A stretch of 64,000 bases of DNA from Kribbella pratensis (GCF_004366075.1 NZ_SODU01000004.1:62001-126000), one strand, 5' to 3'. Counted from the stretch's first letter, positions 7,674-16,625 are shown. Numbers and translations are program-made. The notes: generated from the letters alone by a model not told the origin.

Positions 7674-9857
7674 TCACGAAGTTGGAAAGAACTGGTCCAG
7701 CAGCCGGCGTGCGATCACGCCATCGGGGTTGTCACGGCGTTCTAGGGCCAGCGCGCGACGCAGGCCTGCGCCCAGTTCGGCGAGAGTGCCGAACTTCCTG
7801 GCCGCGTCCTTCGCGGCCCGGATCAACTCGGCCAGCACATGCCGGTCGATCCGCTGCTCCTCCACCGCACGGACCAGATCCCGAACGGTCTTCTCGGTGG
7901 CCCGTCGGGCGTACGGCGCCGACCAGGTGCGCGCGAGCAACTCGACGAAGGCGCCCATCGCCTCGGCTTCCTGGCCGCCCAGAAGCGACCGGAGCGAGTC
8001 GGCTGCGTCCTCGTCCTTGGTCGTCAGCGCGTGAACGGCGTACCCGAAGACCCACATCGCCTGACGCATCTCGCGCCTGGATCCCGGCCATCGACCGGAG
8101 GCGACCTCGGCCAGTAGGTTCAGCACTGCCAGCCGGACCAACCGGGCGTCGTCGCCGGCCGCACAGAGCATTCCGAGCCGCCTGGCCGCGACACTCGCGA
8201 GATGGTCGTCCGCGAACGTCTCCAGCCAGAGCCGGATCGGCGCCTCGGACTCGACGTCCCAGGCTCCGAGCAGATCGCCGTACGCGACGATCGCGCAGAA
8301 CCTGAGATCGAATTGCCCGCTGTCGATCCAGGCATCGGCCAGTCGCAGGCCGATATCGCTGGGGAGGTTCAAGATCGTCGGCACCCCAAGAGCCTGCGCA
8401 GCCGCCACCGACGGCCAGTAGCCGGCCCCCATCGCCCACGGACCGATGAGCGTCGACTCCACGTAACGCGGGTCGATCGTCAGCAGCACGCCGGCGGCCT
8501 TGACGGCGCCGGACCACAACTCGGACGGACGGCCGGCCAGTGTCGTGAGCCAGTCCAGGAAGCCCTTCCGGAAGCCGGAGCCTTCGTTGTTCCACAAATA
8601 CTCCAGCACCTGCACGTGTTCGAGATGCGCCTCCAGCACATAGACGTTCTCGTCGTGGATCCCGCCGTACCGGGACTCCACCGGCTGGGTCGTCGTCGTC
8701 ACCAGGCCAGCGGCCAGCGTGGCGGCGGTGGTCCGGCGGAAGCCCGGCGTCGCATCGTCCCCGAGCAGCTTGGCTTCGAGAACGTCGATCTGTTCGTCCA
8801 GATCGGTCCGCGGTGTACCCACGCAGGTCGCCACACATGCGAGTGCGGCGACCTCGCGCGCCGACCGCTCCGTCTCGAACCACCGGTCGAGCGCCGCCGT
8901 CGTGACCACCCCGGGCAAGGACCGCAGGAGGTCCTCGTCGGACACCTCCGGATCCGCCTGCAGCCTGGCGACCATTGTGTCCATGACCGTAAACGAGATC
9001 GGGCCCGCTTGCGCACCGGCGACCTGCCTGATCCGGCGGACGGTCTCCTCGTCGGCCGGGTGCTTATCGAAGTAGGCCGCGACCAGTGCGAACTTCGGCA
9101 CCTCCGCTGCCTGGACGACGTGCAGGGCCCGGTCGGTCCTCGACGGCGACCCTTGCGTCGTGATCAGCAGCCGGGACTGCCCGGATTCGCCCAGCTTCTC
9201 GGTCAGCAGCTCGAGCTCGAATTTGTTCAGTCTCTCCACGAACGACACCTGAGCATTCGCGAGGAGAAAACAAGCGTTCTTATGCTTGACTTTCAACTGC
9301 TCGATTGAAGCCGCCAGATCATCGAACCCGAGATCGGCCGGCAATTGCAGGATTGGCGTCATTCCGCCACGTTGCAGGGCGACCAGACAGGCCGATCTCT
9401 TTCCCATCCCGGAACTGCCGTACACTGCCACGATCGCAGCACCGGCGGACAATGCGTCGCCGAGCGCGGTCAGCGTTCCGGACTCCACATGGCTTTCGGC
9501 GAGCTCGACGGCGACCCCGGTCTGGTTGCTCGACAGGCGCGGCTTTCCGGCACCGTCCTGGAACGACACCGACCCGTAGAACTGCGGGTTGATCAGGGCG
9601 TTCTTGGCTCGGACCCCGGCGTCGACCGGCTGCGACGGTGTGGCCGTGTCCTCGGACTCGTCCGACTGTACCTTCGCCGGGGCTTCCTTCTCCCCCGGCG
9701 ACTTCGACAACTCCCCCGGAGTCGCCTTCCCGGCCTGTTCATCCGCCGGCTTCTCCGGTTCGGATGTGACCGTATCCCCTTGTTTTACCACCTCTGCGGG
9801 CTGCTGACCGCCATCCAGGCGTTCATCACCCGCGGAGGCCCCCGGTTCCTCCGCCAT
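7674..9857 (-). CDS. STAND-like P-loop NTPase with disordered acidic N terminus
   Basis: 727 residues. Residues 1-85 are acidic, proline- and lysine-rich and probably disordered. A short conserved-looking segment INPQFYGSVSFQDG near residue 90 leads into an NTPase with Walker A YGSSGMGKRSACL near residue 146; lysine is present but the usual S/T after it is R, followed by S. ACFLLANAQVSF looks like the Walker B strand, and LLITTQGSP a sensor. The C-terminal half (about 350-727) is alpha-helical and repeat-like without a clear family. This is the layout of STAND-type signalling NTPases, but no effector domain is recognised. It begins 14 bases after the preceding small gene and is followed 9 bases later by the SPFH-like gene. 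Confidence 0.65.
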   Translation of the reverse strand: MAEEPGASAGDERLDGGQQPAEVVKQGDTVTSEPEKPADEQAGKATPGELSKSPGEKEAPAKVQSDESEDTATPSQPVDAGVRAKNALINPQFYGSVSFQDGAGKPRLSSNQTGVAVELAESHVESGTLTALGDALSAGAAIVAVYGSSGMGKRSACLVALQRGGMTPILQLPADLGFDDLAASIEQLKVKHKNACFLLANAQVSFVERLNKFELELLTEKLGESGQSRLLITTQGSPSRTDRALHVVQAAEVPKFALVAAYFDKHPADEETVRRIRQVAGAQAGPISFTVMDTMVARLQADPEVSDEDLLRSLPGVVTTAALDRWFETERSAREVAALACVATCVGTPRTDLDEQIDVLEAKLLGDDATPGFRRTTAATLAAGLVTTTTQPVESRYGGIHDENVYVLEAHLEHVQVLEYLWNNEGSGFRKGFLDWLTTLAGRPSELWSGAVKAAGVLLTIDPRYVESTLIGPWAMGAGYWPSVAAAQALGVPTILNLPSDIGLRLADAWIDSGQFDLRFCAIVAYGDLLGAWDVESEAPIRLWLETFADDHLASVAARRLGMLCAAGDDARLVRLAVLNLLAEVASGRWPGSRREMRQAMWVFGYAVHALTTKDEDAADSLRSLLGGQEAEAMGAFVELLARTWSAPYARRATEKTVRDLVRAVEEQRIDRHVLAELIRAAKDAARKFGTLAELGAGLRRALALERRDNPDGVIARRLLDQFFPTS

Positions 9858-9871
9858 GAACTACCCGCCGG

Positions 9872-10219
9872 CTACTGGAACGTCACCGGGTCGTTGAAGA
9901 CCGGGTCGGTGAGGACCTTGGTGTTGTCGCCGGTCACTCGCACGCGCGTATCGCCGACCCGACCGCGGGACAAGCGCACGACCTTCTCGAGATCGGTGAT
10001 CCTGATCGTGCCGTCATCCAGGGCGCTCTGCAGCGCGGCGGCCACCTCCGGAGCCTTCGGCGCTCGATGCAGGGCTTTCCGAATCGGCTCGATGACCGAT
10101 CCGACGGCCCGCGCGAATTTCTTTCCCGCTGCTTTCGAAGCTTCTTCCACTGCAGCATTTGCTCCGGCCGCCAACAGCGGCACCAGAACCTGCGCAGCAT
10201 CGTTCACAACATCAGACAT
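9872..10219 (-). CDS. Small protein, first gene of the NTPase operon
   Basis: 115 residues, not recognised. The N-terminal two thirds are helical and alanine/lysine-rich (AAQVLVPLLAAGANAAVEEASKAAGKK), and the C-terminal 40 residues are beta-like: TRVRVTGDNTKVLTDP, ending DPVFNDPVTFQ. That end resembles the INPQFYGSVSFQ segment in front of the NTPase domain of the next gene, suggesting a shared adaptor motif. ATG at 10219 was chosen because GGGGGGAG lies just upstream and a perfect inverted repeat lies beyond it; an open frame continues further upstream but would run across both. Confidence 0.65.
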   Translation of the reverse strand: MSDVVNDAAQVLVPLLAAGANAAVEEASKAAGKKFARAVGSVIEPIRKALHRAPKAPEVAAALQSALDDGTIRITDLEKVVRLSRGRVGDTRVRVTGDNTKVLTDPVFNDPVTFQ

Positions 10220-10233
10220 CCCAGACTCCCCCC

Positions 10234-10260
10234 TTGGAACATCCCTCCCCGGTGTTCCAA
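10234..10260 (-). promoter_or_regulatory. Inverted repeat before the NTPase operon
   Basis: TTGGAACA (10234-10241), 11-base spacer, TGTTCCAA (10253-10260): a perfect 8-base inverted repeat 15 bases upstream of the first start codon of the four-gene operon. It could be an operator for a dimeric regulator (half-sites 19 bases apart, two helical turns) or a 5' hairpin. Confidence 0.5.
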
Positions 10261-10348
10261 TTGATGGAGCGTAGCGCACAGTGACGAGCACGGAAAGCCT
10301 CCGCGGGCAGCGGTTGTTTCTGCCGAATTGCCGCGGTGTTTTCGTTGG

Positions 10349-11236
10349 TTATTCGCGCATCTTCGACAGCAGGTCGAGGACGATTGCCGGTGCGGGCCAG
10401 CTGGCGCGCCCGCGACGAATAAGTACGTAGGCTCGCATGCGGGGTTCGGGGTCGCGGAGGCGGCGTAGGGAGATGCCGGTGGTCTTCGGGTAGGTGGCGG
10501 GCATCAGGCCGACGCCGAGTCCGGCGGTGATCATTTCCTGGACGAGTTGGAGGGTGTCGGCGCGTTGGGTGATGCGGGGTTCGAAGCCGGCGAGGGCGGC
10601 CAGGGTGCGGACGACCTGTTCGTCGGCGACGTGACGGGAGTTGACGATCCAGTCGCTGGCGGCGAAGGCTGCGACGACGTCGACCGCCGTACCGCGGATG
10701 CGGCGGGAGCGGGACGGGACGGCCAGGCTCCAGCTGGATTCCCAGAGCGGGGCGGCTTCGAGGGACGGGTCGAGGGCCGCGGGGGCGAGGTTGTAGTCGT
10801 AGATGAGTGCGAGGTCGACCTGGTCGCGCTCGAGCATCGCCAGGGCGTCGGGGGGTTCCTGTTCCTGGATCTCCAGCCGGACCGCGGGGTACTCCTGCCG
10901 GAGCCGGTGGACGACGGGCATGAGCGTGTCGCGGATCGCGGTGTGGAAGCCGGCGACGCGGACGGTCCCGGACGGTTCGGCCGACGGGTCGAGGTCGGCG
11001 CGCGCCGCTTCGTGCGCAGCCAGGATGTGTACGGCGTGACCCGCGAGTCGGCGGCCGGCCGGGGTGAGCCGGACGCGGCGGCCGTCGGGCTCCAGTAGCG
11101 GCGTGCCCACTTCCTTGGCGAGTGCGGCGATCTGCTGCGAGACGGTGGAGGTGGTGACGCCGAGAACCTCCGACACGGCATGCATCGAGCCGAGCCGGGA
11201 CAGGGCGAGCAGGAGTTCGAGGCGGCGTACATCCAT
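10349..11236 (-). CDS. LysR-family transcriptional regulator
   Basis: 295 residues. N-terminal winged helix-turn-helix (residues 1-60, [43 protein letters not shown]) and a periplasmic-binding-like effector domain from residue 90 on ([40 protein letters not shown]). It is divergent from an EamA exporter, the usual target of such a regulator. A T-N11-A inverted repeat overlaps its own start codon, so autoregulation is likely. The effector is unknown. Confidence 0.93.
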   Translation of the reverse strand: MDVRRLELLLALSRLGSMHAVSEVLGVTTSTVSQQIAALAKEVGTPLLEPDGRRVRLTPAGRRLAGHAVHILAAHEAARADLDPSAEPSGTVRVAGFHTAIRDTLMPVVHRLRQEYPAVRLEIQEQEPPDALAMLERDQVDLALIYDYNLAPAALDPSLEAAPLWESSWSLAVPSRSRRIRGTAVDVVAAFAASDWIVNSRHVADEQVVRTLAALAGFEPRITQRADTLQLVQEMITAGLGVGLMPATYPKTTGISLRRLRDPEPRMRAYVLIRRGRASWPAPAIVLDLLSKMRE

Positions 11237-11250
11237 TCATCGATCATGAA
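11236..11250. promoter_or_regulatory. LysR-type operator (TTCAT-N5-ATGAA)
   Basis: TTCAT CGATC ATGAA is a perfect 5-5-5 inverted repeat containing the T-N11-A core typical for LysR regulators (T at 11237, A at 11249). It touches the first base of the lysR start codon and sits in the 72-base gap to the divergent exporter gene. Confidence 0.6.
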
Positions 11251-11308
11251 CGATCTGTCCAGGATTCTCACGTGGACGCGAACGGAATCGCGGGCTTCAC
11301 TGGACCGT

Positions 11309-12199
11309 ATGCGCACACGGGAGACCGGGATCGCCTTCGCGGTCCTGTCGATGACGATGGTCCAGCTGGGACTTGCCGCTTCGGTCGGGCTGTTCGACCG
11401 GGTCGGTCCTGAGGGTGCTGCCTGGCTGCGGCTGGTGTGCGCGGGTCTGATCGTGCTGGTGCTGTTCCGGCCGCGGCCGAGCTCGTTCGATCGCAACGCG
11501 TTCCTGGCGGCGGTCGGTCTCGGCGTCGCGACCGCGGGCGTGACGTTGCTGTTCATGGCGGCCGCGGCGCGCCTGCCACTCGGTACGGCGAGGGCACTGG
11601 AGTTCCTCGGTCCGCTGTCGGTCGCCGTACTGCGGAGCCGCGGGCGGCTGATCTGGCCGGCGTTGGCGTTCGGCGGCGTACTGCTCCTGACTCAGCCGTG
11701 GCACGGGTCGGTGGACGGTCCCGGCGTACTGTTCGCGCTCGGTGCCGCCGCGTGCTGGGCGGCGTACATCGTCCTCACCCAGCATGTTGGCAGCAACGTC
11801 ACCGGGCTGCAGGGCATGGGTGTCTCGCTTCCGGTCGCCGCGGTCGTGGCCACCGCCGTCGCCGGCCCCGCCACGATCCCGGTGATGACCTGGGAGTTGG
11901 TGGTCATCGGCTTCGGTCTGGCGCTTCTGCTACCGGTGATCCCGTTCAGCCTCGAGTACCTGGCGCTGCGCCGCCTGGACGCCGGTGTCTTCGGCACGTT
12001 GATGAGTCTCGAGCCGGCGCTGGCGCTGATGATCGGCTGGCTCCTGCTCGGCCAGTCCCCCACGTTGCTCCAGGCGTTCGGCATCGCGGGCGTGATCGCC
12101 GCCGGGATCGGCGCGGAGAAAGCCGCGAGCCGTCGCGCCCAGCAGACCGAGCATGACCAGCCCGACGACTCCGTGGTACCACTGCCAGCCGATGCCTAG
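11309..12199 (+). CDS. EamA/RhtA-type drug/metabolite exporter
   Basis: 296 residues with ten predicted membrane segments in two EamA repeats. [27 protein letters not shown] at the start and [41 protein letters not shown] in the second half are typical of the RhtA (threonine/homoserine exporter) subgroup, which exports amino acids or related small molecules by proton exchange. The ATG at 11309 has no clear ribosome site and may be leaderless or nearly so; upstream in-frame starts would overlap the LysR operator. Its 3' end overlaps the next gene on the other strand by about 270 bases. Confidence 0.88.
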   Translation: MRTRETGIAFAVLSMTMVQLGLAASVGLFDRVGPEGAAWLRLVCAGLIVLVLFRPRPSSFDRNAFLAAVGLGVATAGVTLLFMAAAARLPLGTARALEFLGPLSVAVLRSRGRLIWPALAFGGVLLLTQPWHGSVDGPGVLFALGAAACWAAYIVLTQHVGSNVTGLQGMGVSLPVAAVVATAVAGPATIPVMTWELVVIGFGLALLLPVIPFSLEYLALRRLDAGVFGTLMSLEPALALMIGWLLLGQSPTLLQAFGIAGVIAAGIGAEKAASRRAQQTEHDQPDDSVVPLPADA

Positions 12200-12523
12200 C
12201 CCGACGAACCCGTCGAGCACCATCACCACGGCTCCTGCGCCGACGCCGAGAACGAGCATCGCAACGCCCGCCAGCAGGAGCTTCCGCGGCACCCGGCGAC
12301 CGAACCGGCTCACGGTGGCCAGCGCCAAGGCGGCCCCCAGGACACCGGACACCGCCGCAAACGCCTGCGCCACAGCGGGATTCAGGAAGTACGCCTCCTG
12401 CTCGGACGCCGAAACCATCGGCCCCGAAGGGAACCCCAGCCGCCCTTCGACCGCGAACACCGCCTTGCCGACGGCGTACCCCAGCATCAGAACGGCGACT
12501 CCGTACGCGGGAAACTTCCTCAT
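11930..12523 (-). CDS. Small integral membrane protein of unknown family
   Basis: 197 residues. Residues 1-137 hold about four hydrophobic segments ([90 protein letters not shown]). The last 60 residues are highly charged, low in hydrophobics, and lie entirely antisense to the exporter gene; they look like read-through into non-coding frame rather than a domain. The gene may have lost its original stop codon. Function unknown. Confidence 0.6.
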   Translation of the reverse strand: MRKFPAYGVAVLMLGYAVGKAVFAVEGRLGFPSGPMVSASEQEAYFLNPAVAQAFAAVSGVLGAALALATVSRFGRRVPRKLLLAGVAMLVLGVGAGAVVMVLDGFVGLGIGWQWYHGVVGLVMLGLLGATARGFLRADPGGDHARDAERLEQRGGLAEQEPADHQRQRRLETHQRAEDTGVQAAQRQVLEAERDHR

Positions 12524-12580
12524 ATCCCGACAGTAGAACTTCGGCCGCCCGCTGAACTCCCTCCAGCGGGTGAACCGTCC

Positions 12581-13252
12581 CTAGGAAGCGCGGGCTTGCC
12601 GGATCTCCTGGCCGCGCACGGTGTCCGGGAACCGCGCGAGCATCGCCCGCAGCTCGTCCGCGTCCACGTTGGCGCCGAAGGGCTCGGTGCCCGGTTCGAG
12701 ACGCTTGCCCTCGGCAAGCGGTCCGGCGAGGACCGGGTCGAAGCCGAGCGCGTCGACGATCCGGGCCACCTGCTCCGCGTCGGTCTCGTCGCCGGCGATC
12801 GCGATCGCCTTGCGGCCGGGAGCTCCGGCAGGGCGGGCACCTTCGTCGAGGTCGTGGTAGCCCATGTGGTTGAAGGCCTTGACGACGCGGGACTCCGGGA
12901 GGAACCGCTGCACGATCTCCGAGGACGACGTGCGCGGATCGGTGAGGTCGTCGCGGATGCCGTCGACCTCCCACCAGTAGTTCATCGCGTCGATCACCAG
13001 CTTGCCGCGCAAGGCCTCGACCGGAACGGTCCGGTGCTTGCCCAGCGGCAGCGCGAGGATCACCACATCGGCCTCGGCGACGGCTTCGGCAGCGGTCGCG
13101 GCCACGGCGCCGGGCGTGACGACCTCGACGATCAGCGCGATCTTCGAGACGTCACCAGAGCCCGCGATCAGCACGCGGTACCCGGCCGCGACCGCCAGCC
13201 GAGCCAGCACCGTCCCGACCTTCCCGGCGCCGAGGATCGCGATCCTGGTCAC
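12581..13252 (-). CDS. NADPH-dependent F420 reductase-like protein
   Basis: 223 residues with an N-terminal Rossmann fold ([21 protein letters not shown]) and the F420:NADP oxidoreductase-type core ([54 protein letters not shown]). Family members move hydride between NADPH and F420 or act on related substrates. The GTG start overlaps the stop of the LLM oxidoreductase gene as GTGA, so the two are translationally coupled. The likely partnership is supply of reduced flavin or F420 to the LLM enzyme; this is inferred. Confidence 0.85.
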   Translation of the reverse strand: MTRIAILGAGKVGTVLARLAVAAGYRVLIAGSGDVSKIALIVEVVTPGAVAATAAEAVAEADVVILALPLGKHRTVPVEALRGKLVIDAMNYWWEVDGIRDDLTDPRTSSSEIVQRFLPESRVVKAFNHMGYHDLDEGARPAGAPGRKAIAIAGDETDAEQVARIVDALGFDPVLAGPLAEGKRLEPGTEPFGANVDADELRAMLARFPDTVRGQEIRQARAS

Positions 13253-14286
13253 TTGCTCTCCGCCAGGATCTCGCGGACCAGCGGGATCACCTTGGTCCCG
13301 TACAACTCGACCGCCTTCAGCCGCGCGCTCACCGGCAGCGGGCCACCCGAGTAGATCAGGTCGAACCGCTCCACGCCGAGGACCTTCACCGCGTCGGCGA
13401 TCCGCCGGGCGACCGTCTCCGGCGACCCGACGTACATGGACCCGTGCAGCACCTCGGACTCGAACTCCTCGCGCTTCAGCGGCGGCCAGCCGCGCAACGC
13501 CCCGATCCGGTCGCGCATCACCTTGTACGGCGCGAAGTAGATCTCCTTCGCCTGCTCGTCGGTCTCCGCGACGAACCCCGGCGAATGCATCCCGACCGGA
13601 TGCGCCACGGTCCCGAACTGCTGCGCCGCCCGCTTGTACAGATCGACGTACGGCGAGAACCGCTCGGGCGAACCGCCGATGATCGCGAGCATCAGCGGCA
13701 ACCCGTAGTACGCCGTACGCACCACGGACTGCGGCGACCCGCCGACCCCGACCCACGTCTGCAGCCGGCCGGACTCGGTCTTCGGATAGACCTCGACGTT
13801 GTCCAGCGCCGCCCGCACGGTGCCTTCCCAGGTCACCGGCTTCTCGTCGAGCAACTGCACGAACAGCTGCAGCTTCTCCTCGAACAGTACGTCGTAGTCG
13901 GCCAGGTCGTACCCGAACAGCGGGAAGGACTCGGTGAACGATCCGCGCCCGAGGATCACCTCGGCGCGCCCGTTCGACAGCGCGTCGACGGTCGAGAACC
14001 GCTGGAACACCCGCACCGGGTCGTCCGAGCTCAGCACTGTCACGCCCGACCCGAGCTTGATGTTCGACGTCTGGGTCGCGATCCCGGCCAGCACCGTCTC
14101 CGGGGACGAGATCGAGAACTCCGGCCGGTGGTGCTCGCCGAGCGCGATCGCGTCCACGCCGATCTGGTCGGCCAGGACGGCTTCGTCCACCACCTGCCGG
14201 ATCGCCGCCGCAGCCGTCACCGGCGCACCACTGTCGTCCACCGGGATGTCACCGAACGTGTCCAACCCGAAGGCCACCTCAGCCAT
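13249..14286 (-). CDS. LLM-class flavin/F420-dependent oxidoreductase
   Basis: 345 residues of the luciferase-like monooxygenase TIM-barrel superfamily: [13 protein letters not shown] at the start, [21 protein letters not shown] (the typical 'GEHH' loop), [20 protein letters not shown], and [16 protein letters not shown]. Members use FMN or F420 to oxidise or reduce small molecules. The ATG at 14286 is preferred over a GTG 24 bases upstream because GGAG then sits in front of it. It is the first gene of a two-gene operon with an F420 reductase-like protein; a GTTGAC-AC-GTCAAC palindrome lies upstream. Confidence 0.88.
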   Translation of the reverse strand: MAEVAFGLDTFGDIPVDDSGAPVTAAAAIRQVVDEAVLADQIGVDAIALGEHHRPEFSISSPETVLAGIATQTSNIKLGSGVTVLSSDDPVRVFQRFSTVDALSNGRAEVILGRGSFTESFPLFGYDLADYDVLFEEKLQLFVQLLDEKPVTWEGTVRAALDNVEVYPKTESGRLQTWVGVGGSPQSVVRTAYYGLPLMLAIIGGSPERFSPYVDLYKRAAQQFGTVAHPVGMHSPGFVAETDEQAKEIYFAPYKVMRDRIGALRGWPPLKREEFESEVLHGSMYVGSPETVARRIADAVKVLGVERFDLIYSGGPLPVSARLKAVELYGTKVIPLVREILAESK

Positions 14287-14323
14287 ATCCGCACTCTCCT
14301 GTCCGCTCACACAACAAGTCTAG

Positions 14324-14337
14324 GTTGACACGTCAAC
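14324..14337. promoter_or_regulatory. GTTGAC-AC-GTCAAC inverted repeat upstream of LLM gene
   Basis: A perfect 6-2-6 inverted repeat 38 bases upstream of the LLM oxidoreductase start. It includes a TTGAC box that could be a -35 element, so it may be an operator of an unidentified dimeric repressor. Confidence 0.4.
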
Positions 14338-14353
14338 ACCAGACCGAGCGGGT

Positions 14354-14719
14354 TCATTCCCGGGAGCTCCAGTGCCGGAGCTTGTCCGGGTTCAGGACAA
14401 TCCAGACGGTGGACACCTTCGACCGTGTCACCTTCAGACTCAGTACTGCGACGACGCCACCGACGACCCGCAGTACGACGCCCGGTTCCCCGTTGACCGC
14501 CTCCACACTGAGCACGGTCTCCGGGCCCACGAGCTCCGTCACGCAGCGCGCGACCTGATCGGCGCCCCGGACCGGGCTCAATGCGGCAGCCACCCGGCCG
14601 CCGCCGTCGCTGACCGCCACCACCTCGGGCGCGAGCACACTCCGCAGCGCCCCGACACTGCCCGCCCGGCAGGCCGTCGCGAACCGGTGCACGACGGCAT
14701 GATCGCCACGCCTGAACAC
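14354..14719 (-). CDS. Free-standing ECF41 C-terminal (SnoaL-like) domain protein
   Basis: 121 residues. It aligns by motif with the C-terminal regulatory domain of ECF41 sigma factors: VVAVSDGGGRVAAA near residue 37 carries the DGGG motif, and VLNPDKLRHW at the C terminus the NPDKL motif. There is no sigma region 2 or 4. It starts 12 bases after the stop of the complete ECF41 gene and must be co-transcribed with it. In ECF41 factors this SnoaL-like (NTF2-fold) extension controls sigma activity, so the free copy could compete with it or bind the same ligand. It could also be the remnant of a duplicated sigma gene. The coding sequence looks intact. Confidence 0.8.
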   Translation of the reverse strand: MFRRGDHAVVHRFATACRAGSVGALRSVLAPEVVAVSDGGGRVAAALSPVRGADQVARCVTELVGPETVLSVEAVNGEPGVVLRVVGGVVAVLSLKVTRSKVSTVWIVLNPDKLRHWSSRE

Positions 14720-14731
14720 TCCGCCTCCTGC

Positions 14732-15598
14732 TCAAGCGACCGTGGTGAGCTTCGCCGGGTTCATCTGCCACAGCACCTCGTCGATTCCTTCGTCCGATGC
14801 GGTCACGGTGCAGACCGCGAACACCTCGCCGTCGCGCCGCAGCATCGCGACCGCGCGGCCGTTCGCCGTACCGAACTCGACCTCGACACCGATCCAGAAG
14901 TGCTGGTGGAACGCCCGGTGGTACTTCGCCACGTGCAGCCGCCCGACCACCGGGAACTTCGACGCCCGCGCCGCGCCGCCGCCGTCGGAATAGCTGATCG
15001 CGTCCTTCGCCAGCAACTCCTCGAGAACGGAGACGTCACCCGCCCGCGCCGCCGCGATGAATGCCGTCAGCAACGTCTTCTGCTGCGCTCCGGACACCTC
15101 GGTACGGCGTTCCGCACGGATCCTCTTGCGCGCCCGGCTGACGAGCTGGCGCACCGCCGGCTCGGTCGACTGCAGCATCGCAGCCAACTCGTCGTACGGG
15201 TAGTCGAAGGCCTCCCGCAGGATGTACGCCGCCCGCTCGGTGGGCGACAACCGTTCGAGCACGAGGAGGACCGCGAAACTCAGTGCCTCCCCGCGCTCGG
15301 CGCCGAGATACGGATCGGCGCTGGTGTCGACCGGCTCGGGCAGCCACGGCCCGATGTACGTCTCCCGGCGGGCACGCGCGGACTGGCTCGCGTTGATCGC
15401 GAGCCTGGTCACCGCCGTCGACAGGTACGCGACCGGGCTCTGGACCGCACTGCGGTCCGCGGCCTGCCAGCGCAGCCACACCTCCTGGACGAGGTCCTCG
15501 GCCTCGGCGTGGCTGCCCAGCATCCGGTACGCGATCCCCATCAGCCGCGGCCGCACCGCGTCGAAGACCGCAACCGCGTCATCGAGCTCTTCAGTCAT
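14732..15598 (-). CDS. sigJ: ECF41-group RNA polymerase sigma factor (SigJ-type)
   Basis: 288 residues. Sigma region 2 (VFDAVRPRLMGIAYRMLGSHAEAEDLVQEVWLRW) and region 4 (LSPTERAAYILREAFDYPYDELAAML) are followed by an SnoaL-like C-terminal domain of about 110 residues. Three ECF41 marks are present: WLPEP in the linker, DGGG in the C-terminal domain and NPAKL near the end (usual NPDKL). This group has no anti-sigma factor; the fused domain regulates it. The ATG at 15598 overlaps the stop of the preceding small gene by 8 bases; an ATG at 15622 is also possible. It is the third gene of epimerase-small protein-sigJ-SnoaL, an ECF41/COE arrangement, and the first gene carries a matching promoter, so autoregulation is expected. 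Confidence 0.93.
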   Translation of the reverse strand: MTEELDDAVAVFDAVRPRLMGIAYRMLGSHAEAEDLVQEVWLRWQAADRSAVQSPVAYLSTAVTRLAINASQSARARRETYIGPWLPEPVDTSADPYLGAERGEALSFAVLLVLERLSPTERAAYILREAFDYPYDELAAMLQSTEPAVRQLVSRARKRIRAERRTEVSGAQQKTLLTAFIAAARAGDVSVLEELLAKDAISYSDGGGAARASKFPVVGRLHVAKYHRAFHQHFWIGVEVEFGTANGRAVAMLRRDGEVFAVCTVTASDEGIDEVLWQMNPAKLTTVA

Positions 15599-15806
15599 GA
15601 GCTGGAGGATACGACCCCGCATCCGTTTCCAGTGCCTCGATCGCGCTGTGCAAGCTGTTCAGGTCCGCTGCTTCCACCTGCGCCTCGTACGGGTCGAGCA
15701 CCCCGTCGGCCTCATCGTCAGGTGGTGTGCCCGCCCTGTCCAGCTCGATGTCGGCCTCGACCTCCACGGCCAGCTCGTGCAGGAAGTCGTCCTTGCCCAT
15801 GATCAT
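15591..15806 (-). CDS. Small acidic protein between epimerase and sigJ
   Basis: 71 residues, rich in Asp/Glu (MGKDDFLHELAVEVEADIEL near the start, then AGTPPDDEADGVLDPYEAQVE). No family recognised. Its ATG overlaps the epimerase stop as ATGA and its stop overlaps the sigJ start, so translation through the operon is coupled; this is the main evidence that it is real. Product is likely cytoplasmic. It might be a modulator of the sigma factor, but nothing in the sequence shows this. Confidence 0.65.
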   Translation of the reverse strand: MIMGKDDFLHELAVEVEADIELDRAGTPPDDEADGVLDPYEAQVEAADLNSLHSAIEALETDAGSYPPAHD

Positions 15807-16558
15807 CGCCCGCCCTGCGCGGCGTACCACTCGTCGTAGTGCAGCTCGCCCAGGGTGGCCTCGCCGATCGGGACCAGGCTGCGCTCGGTGAGCTCGGAGC
15901 CGAAGTACCGCGCGTGCTCGTCGGCGACCACCTCACGGGCGTCCCCGCGCGCGGCCAGCGCCTTGCGGAAGAACTCGTCCATCCGGAACTCGTCCGGCCC
16001 GGCGATGTCGATCCGCGCGTTCAGCGGCTCGGCGACCGCGGTCCGGCCGAGGATCTTGGCGACGTCCTCGGCGGCGATCGGCTGCCAGGCGACCGGCGCG
16101 ATGTGCACCTTGCCGTCGTCCCAGGTGCCCTCGTCGGCGATCGCGGCGACGAACTCGAAGAACTGCGTCGCGTGCACCAGCGAGTACGGGATGCCGGAAG
16201 ACTTGATCAGCTCCTCCTGGGCGATCTTCGCCGCGAAGTAGTGGTTGTCCGGCATCCGCTCGGTGCCGACGATAGAGATGCCGACGTGGTGCCGGACACC
16301 CGCCTCGTCCTCGGCCTGCAGCAGGTTCCCGGTCGACGTCTTGAAGAACTCCATCACCGGTCCGGCCTCGAACGACGGCGAGTTGGCCACGTCGACGACG
16401 ACGTCGGCGCCCTTCAGCACGTCCGCCAGGCCCTCGCCGGTGATCGTGTTGACACCGGTGCTCGGCGCGGCCGGCACCGCCTCGTGGCCGTGCTCAGTGA
16501 GCTTCGCCGCCAACTTCGTGCCGATCAGGCCAGTGCCGCCGATCACGACGATCTTCAT
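15803..16558 (-). CDS. NAD(P)-binding SDR epimerase/NmrA-like, ECF41 'COE' partner
   Basis: 251 residues of the atypical short-chain dehydrogenase family. N-terminal GGTGLIGTKLAAKLTEHGHEAV binds NAD(P); ADVVVDVANSPSF, LLQAEDEAGVRHHVGISIVGTERMP and NHYFAAKIAQEELIKSSGIPYSLVHATQFFEF are typical of the NmrA/epimerase group found beside ECF41 sigma genes (the E of carboxymuconolactone decarboxylase/oxidoreductase/epimerase). AAAGGG precedes the ATG. It is the first gene of the sigJ operon and has a near-perfect ECF41 promoter. Substrate unknown; a role in redox sensing or detoxification is inferred from the group. Confidence 0.9.
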   Translation of the reverse strand: MKIVVIGGTGLIGTKLAAKLTEHGHEAVPAAPSTGVNTITGEGLADVLKGADVVVDVANSPSFEAGPVMEFFKTSTGNLLQAEDEAGVRHHVGISIVGTERMPDNHYFAAKIAQEELIKSSGIPYSLVHATQFFEFVAAIADEGTWDDGKVHIAPVAWQPIAAEDVAKILGRTAVAEPLNARIDIAGPDEFRMDEFFRKALAARGDAREVVADEHARYFGSELTERSLVPIGEATLGELHYDEWYAAQGGR

Positions 16559-16598
16559 CGCAGAACCCTTTCGATTGTCTTCAGCTGTCACCGGGTAA

Positions 16599-16625
16599 GA
16601 CAGGGCACCCACCGATCCTGTGACA
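16599..16625 (-). promoter_or_regulatory. ECF41-type (SigJ) promoter for epimerase-sigJ operon
   Basis: Minus strand TGTCACA (16625-16619), 16 bases, TGTC (16602-16599), then TTACC; 41 bases before the epimerase start. The -35 matches the published ECF41 element exactly and the -10 differs in one base (TGTC for CGTC). It shares base 16625 with the divergent ltrA promoter. Confidence 0.8.
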
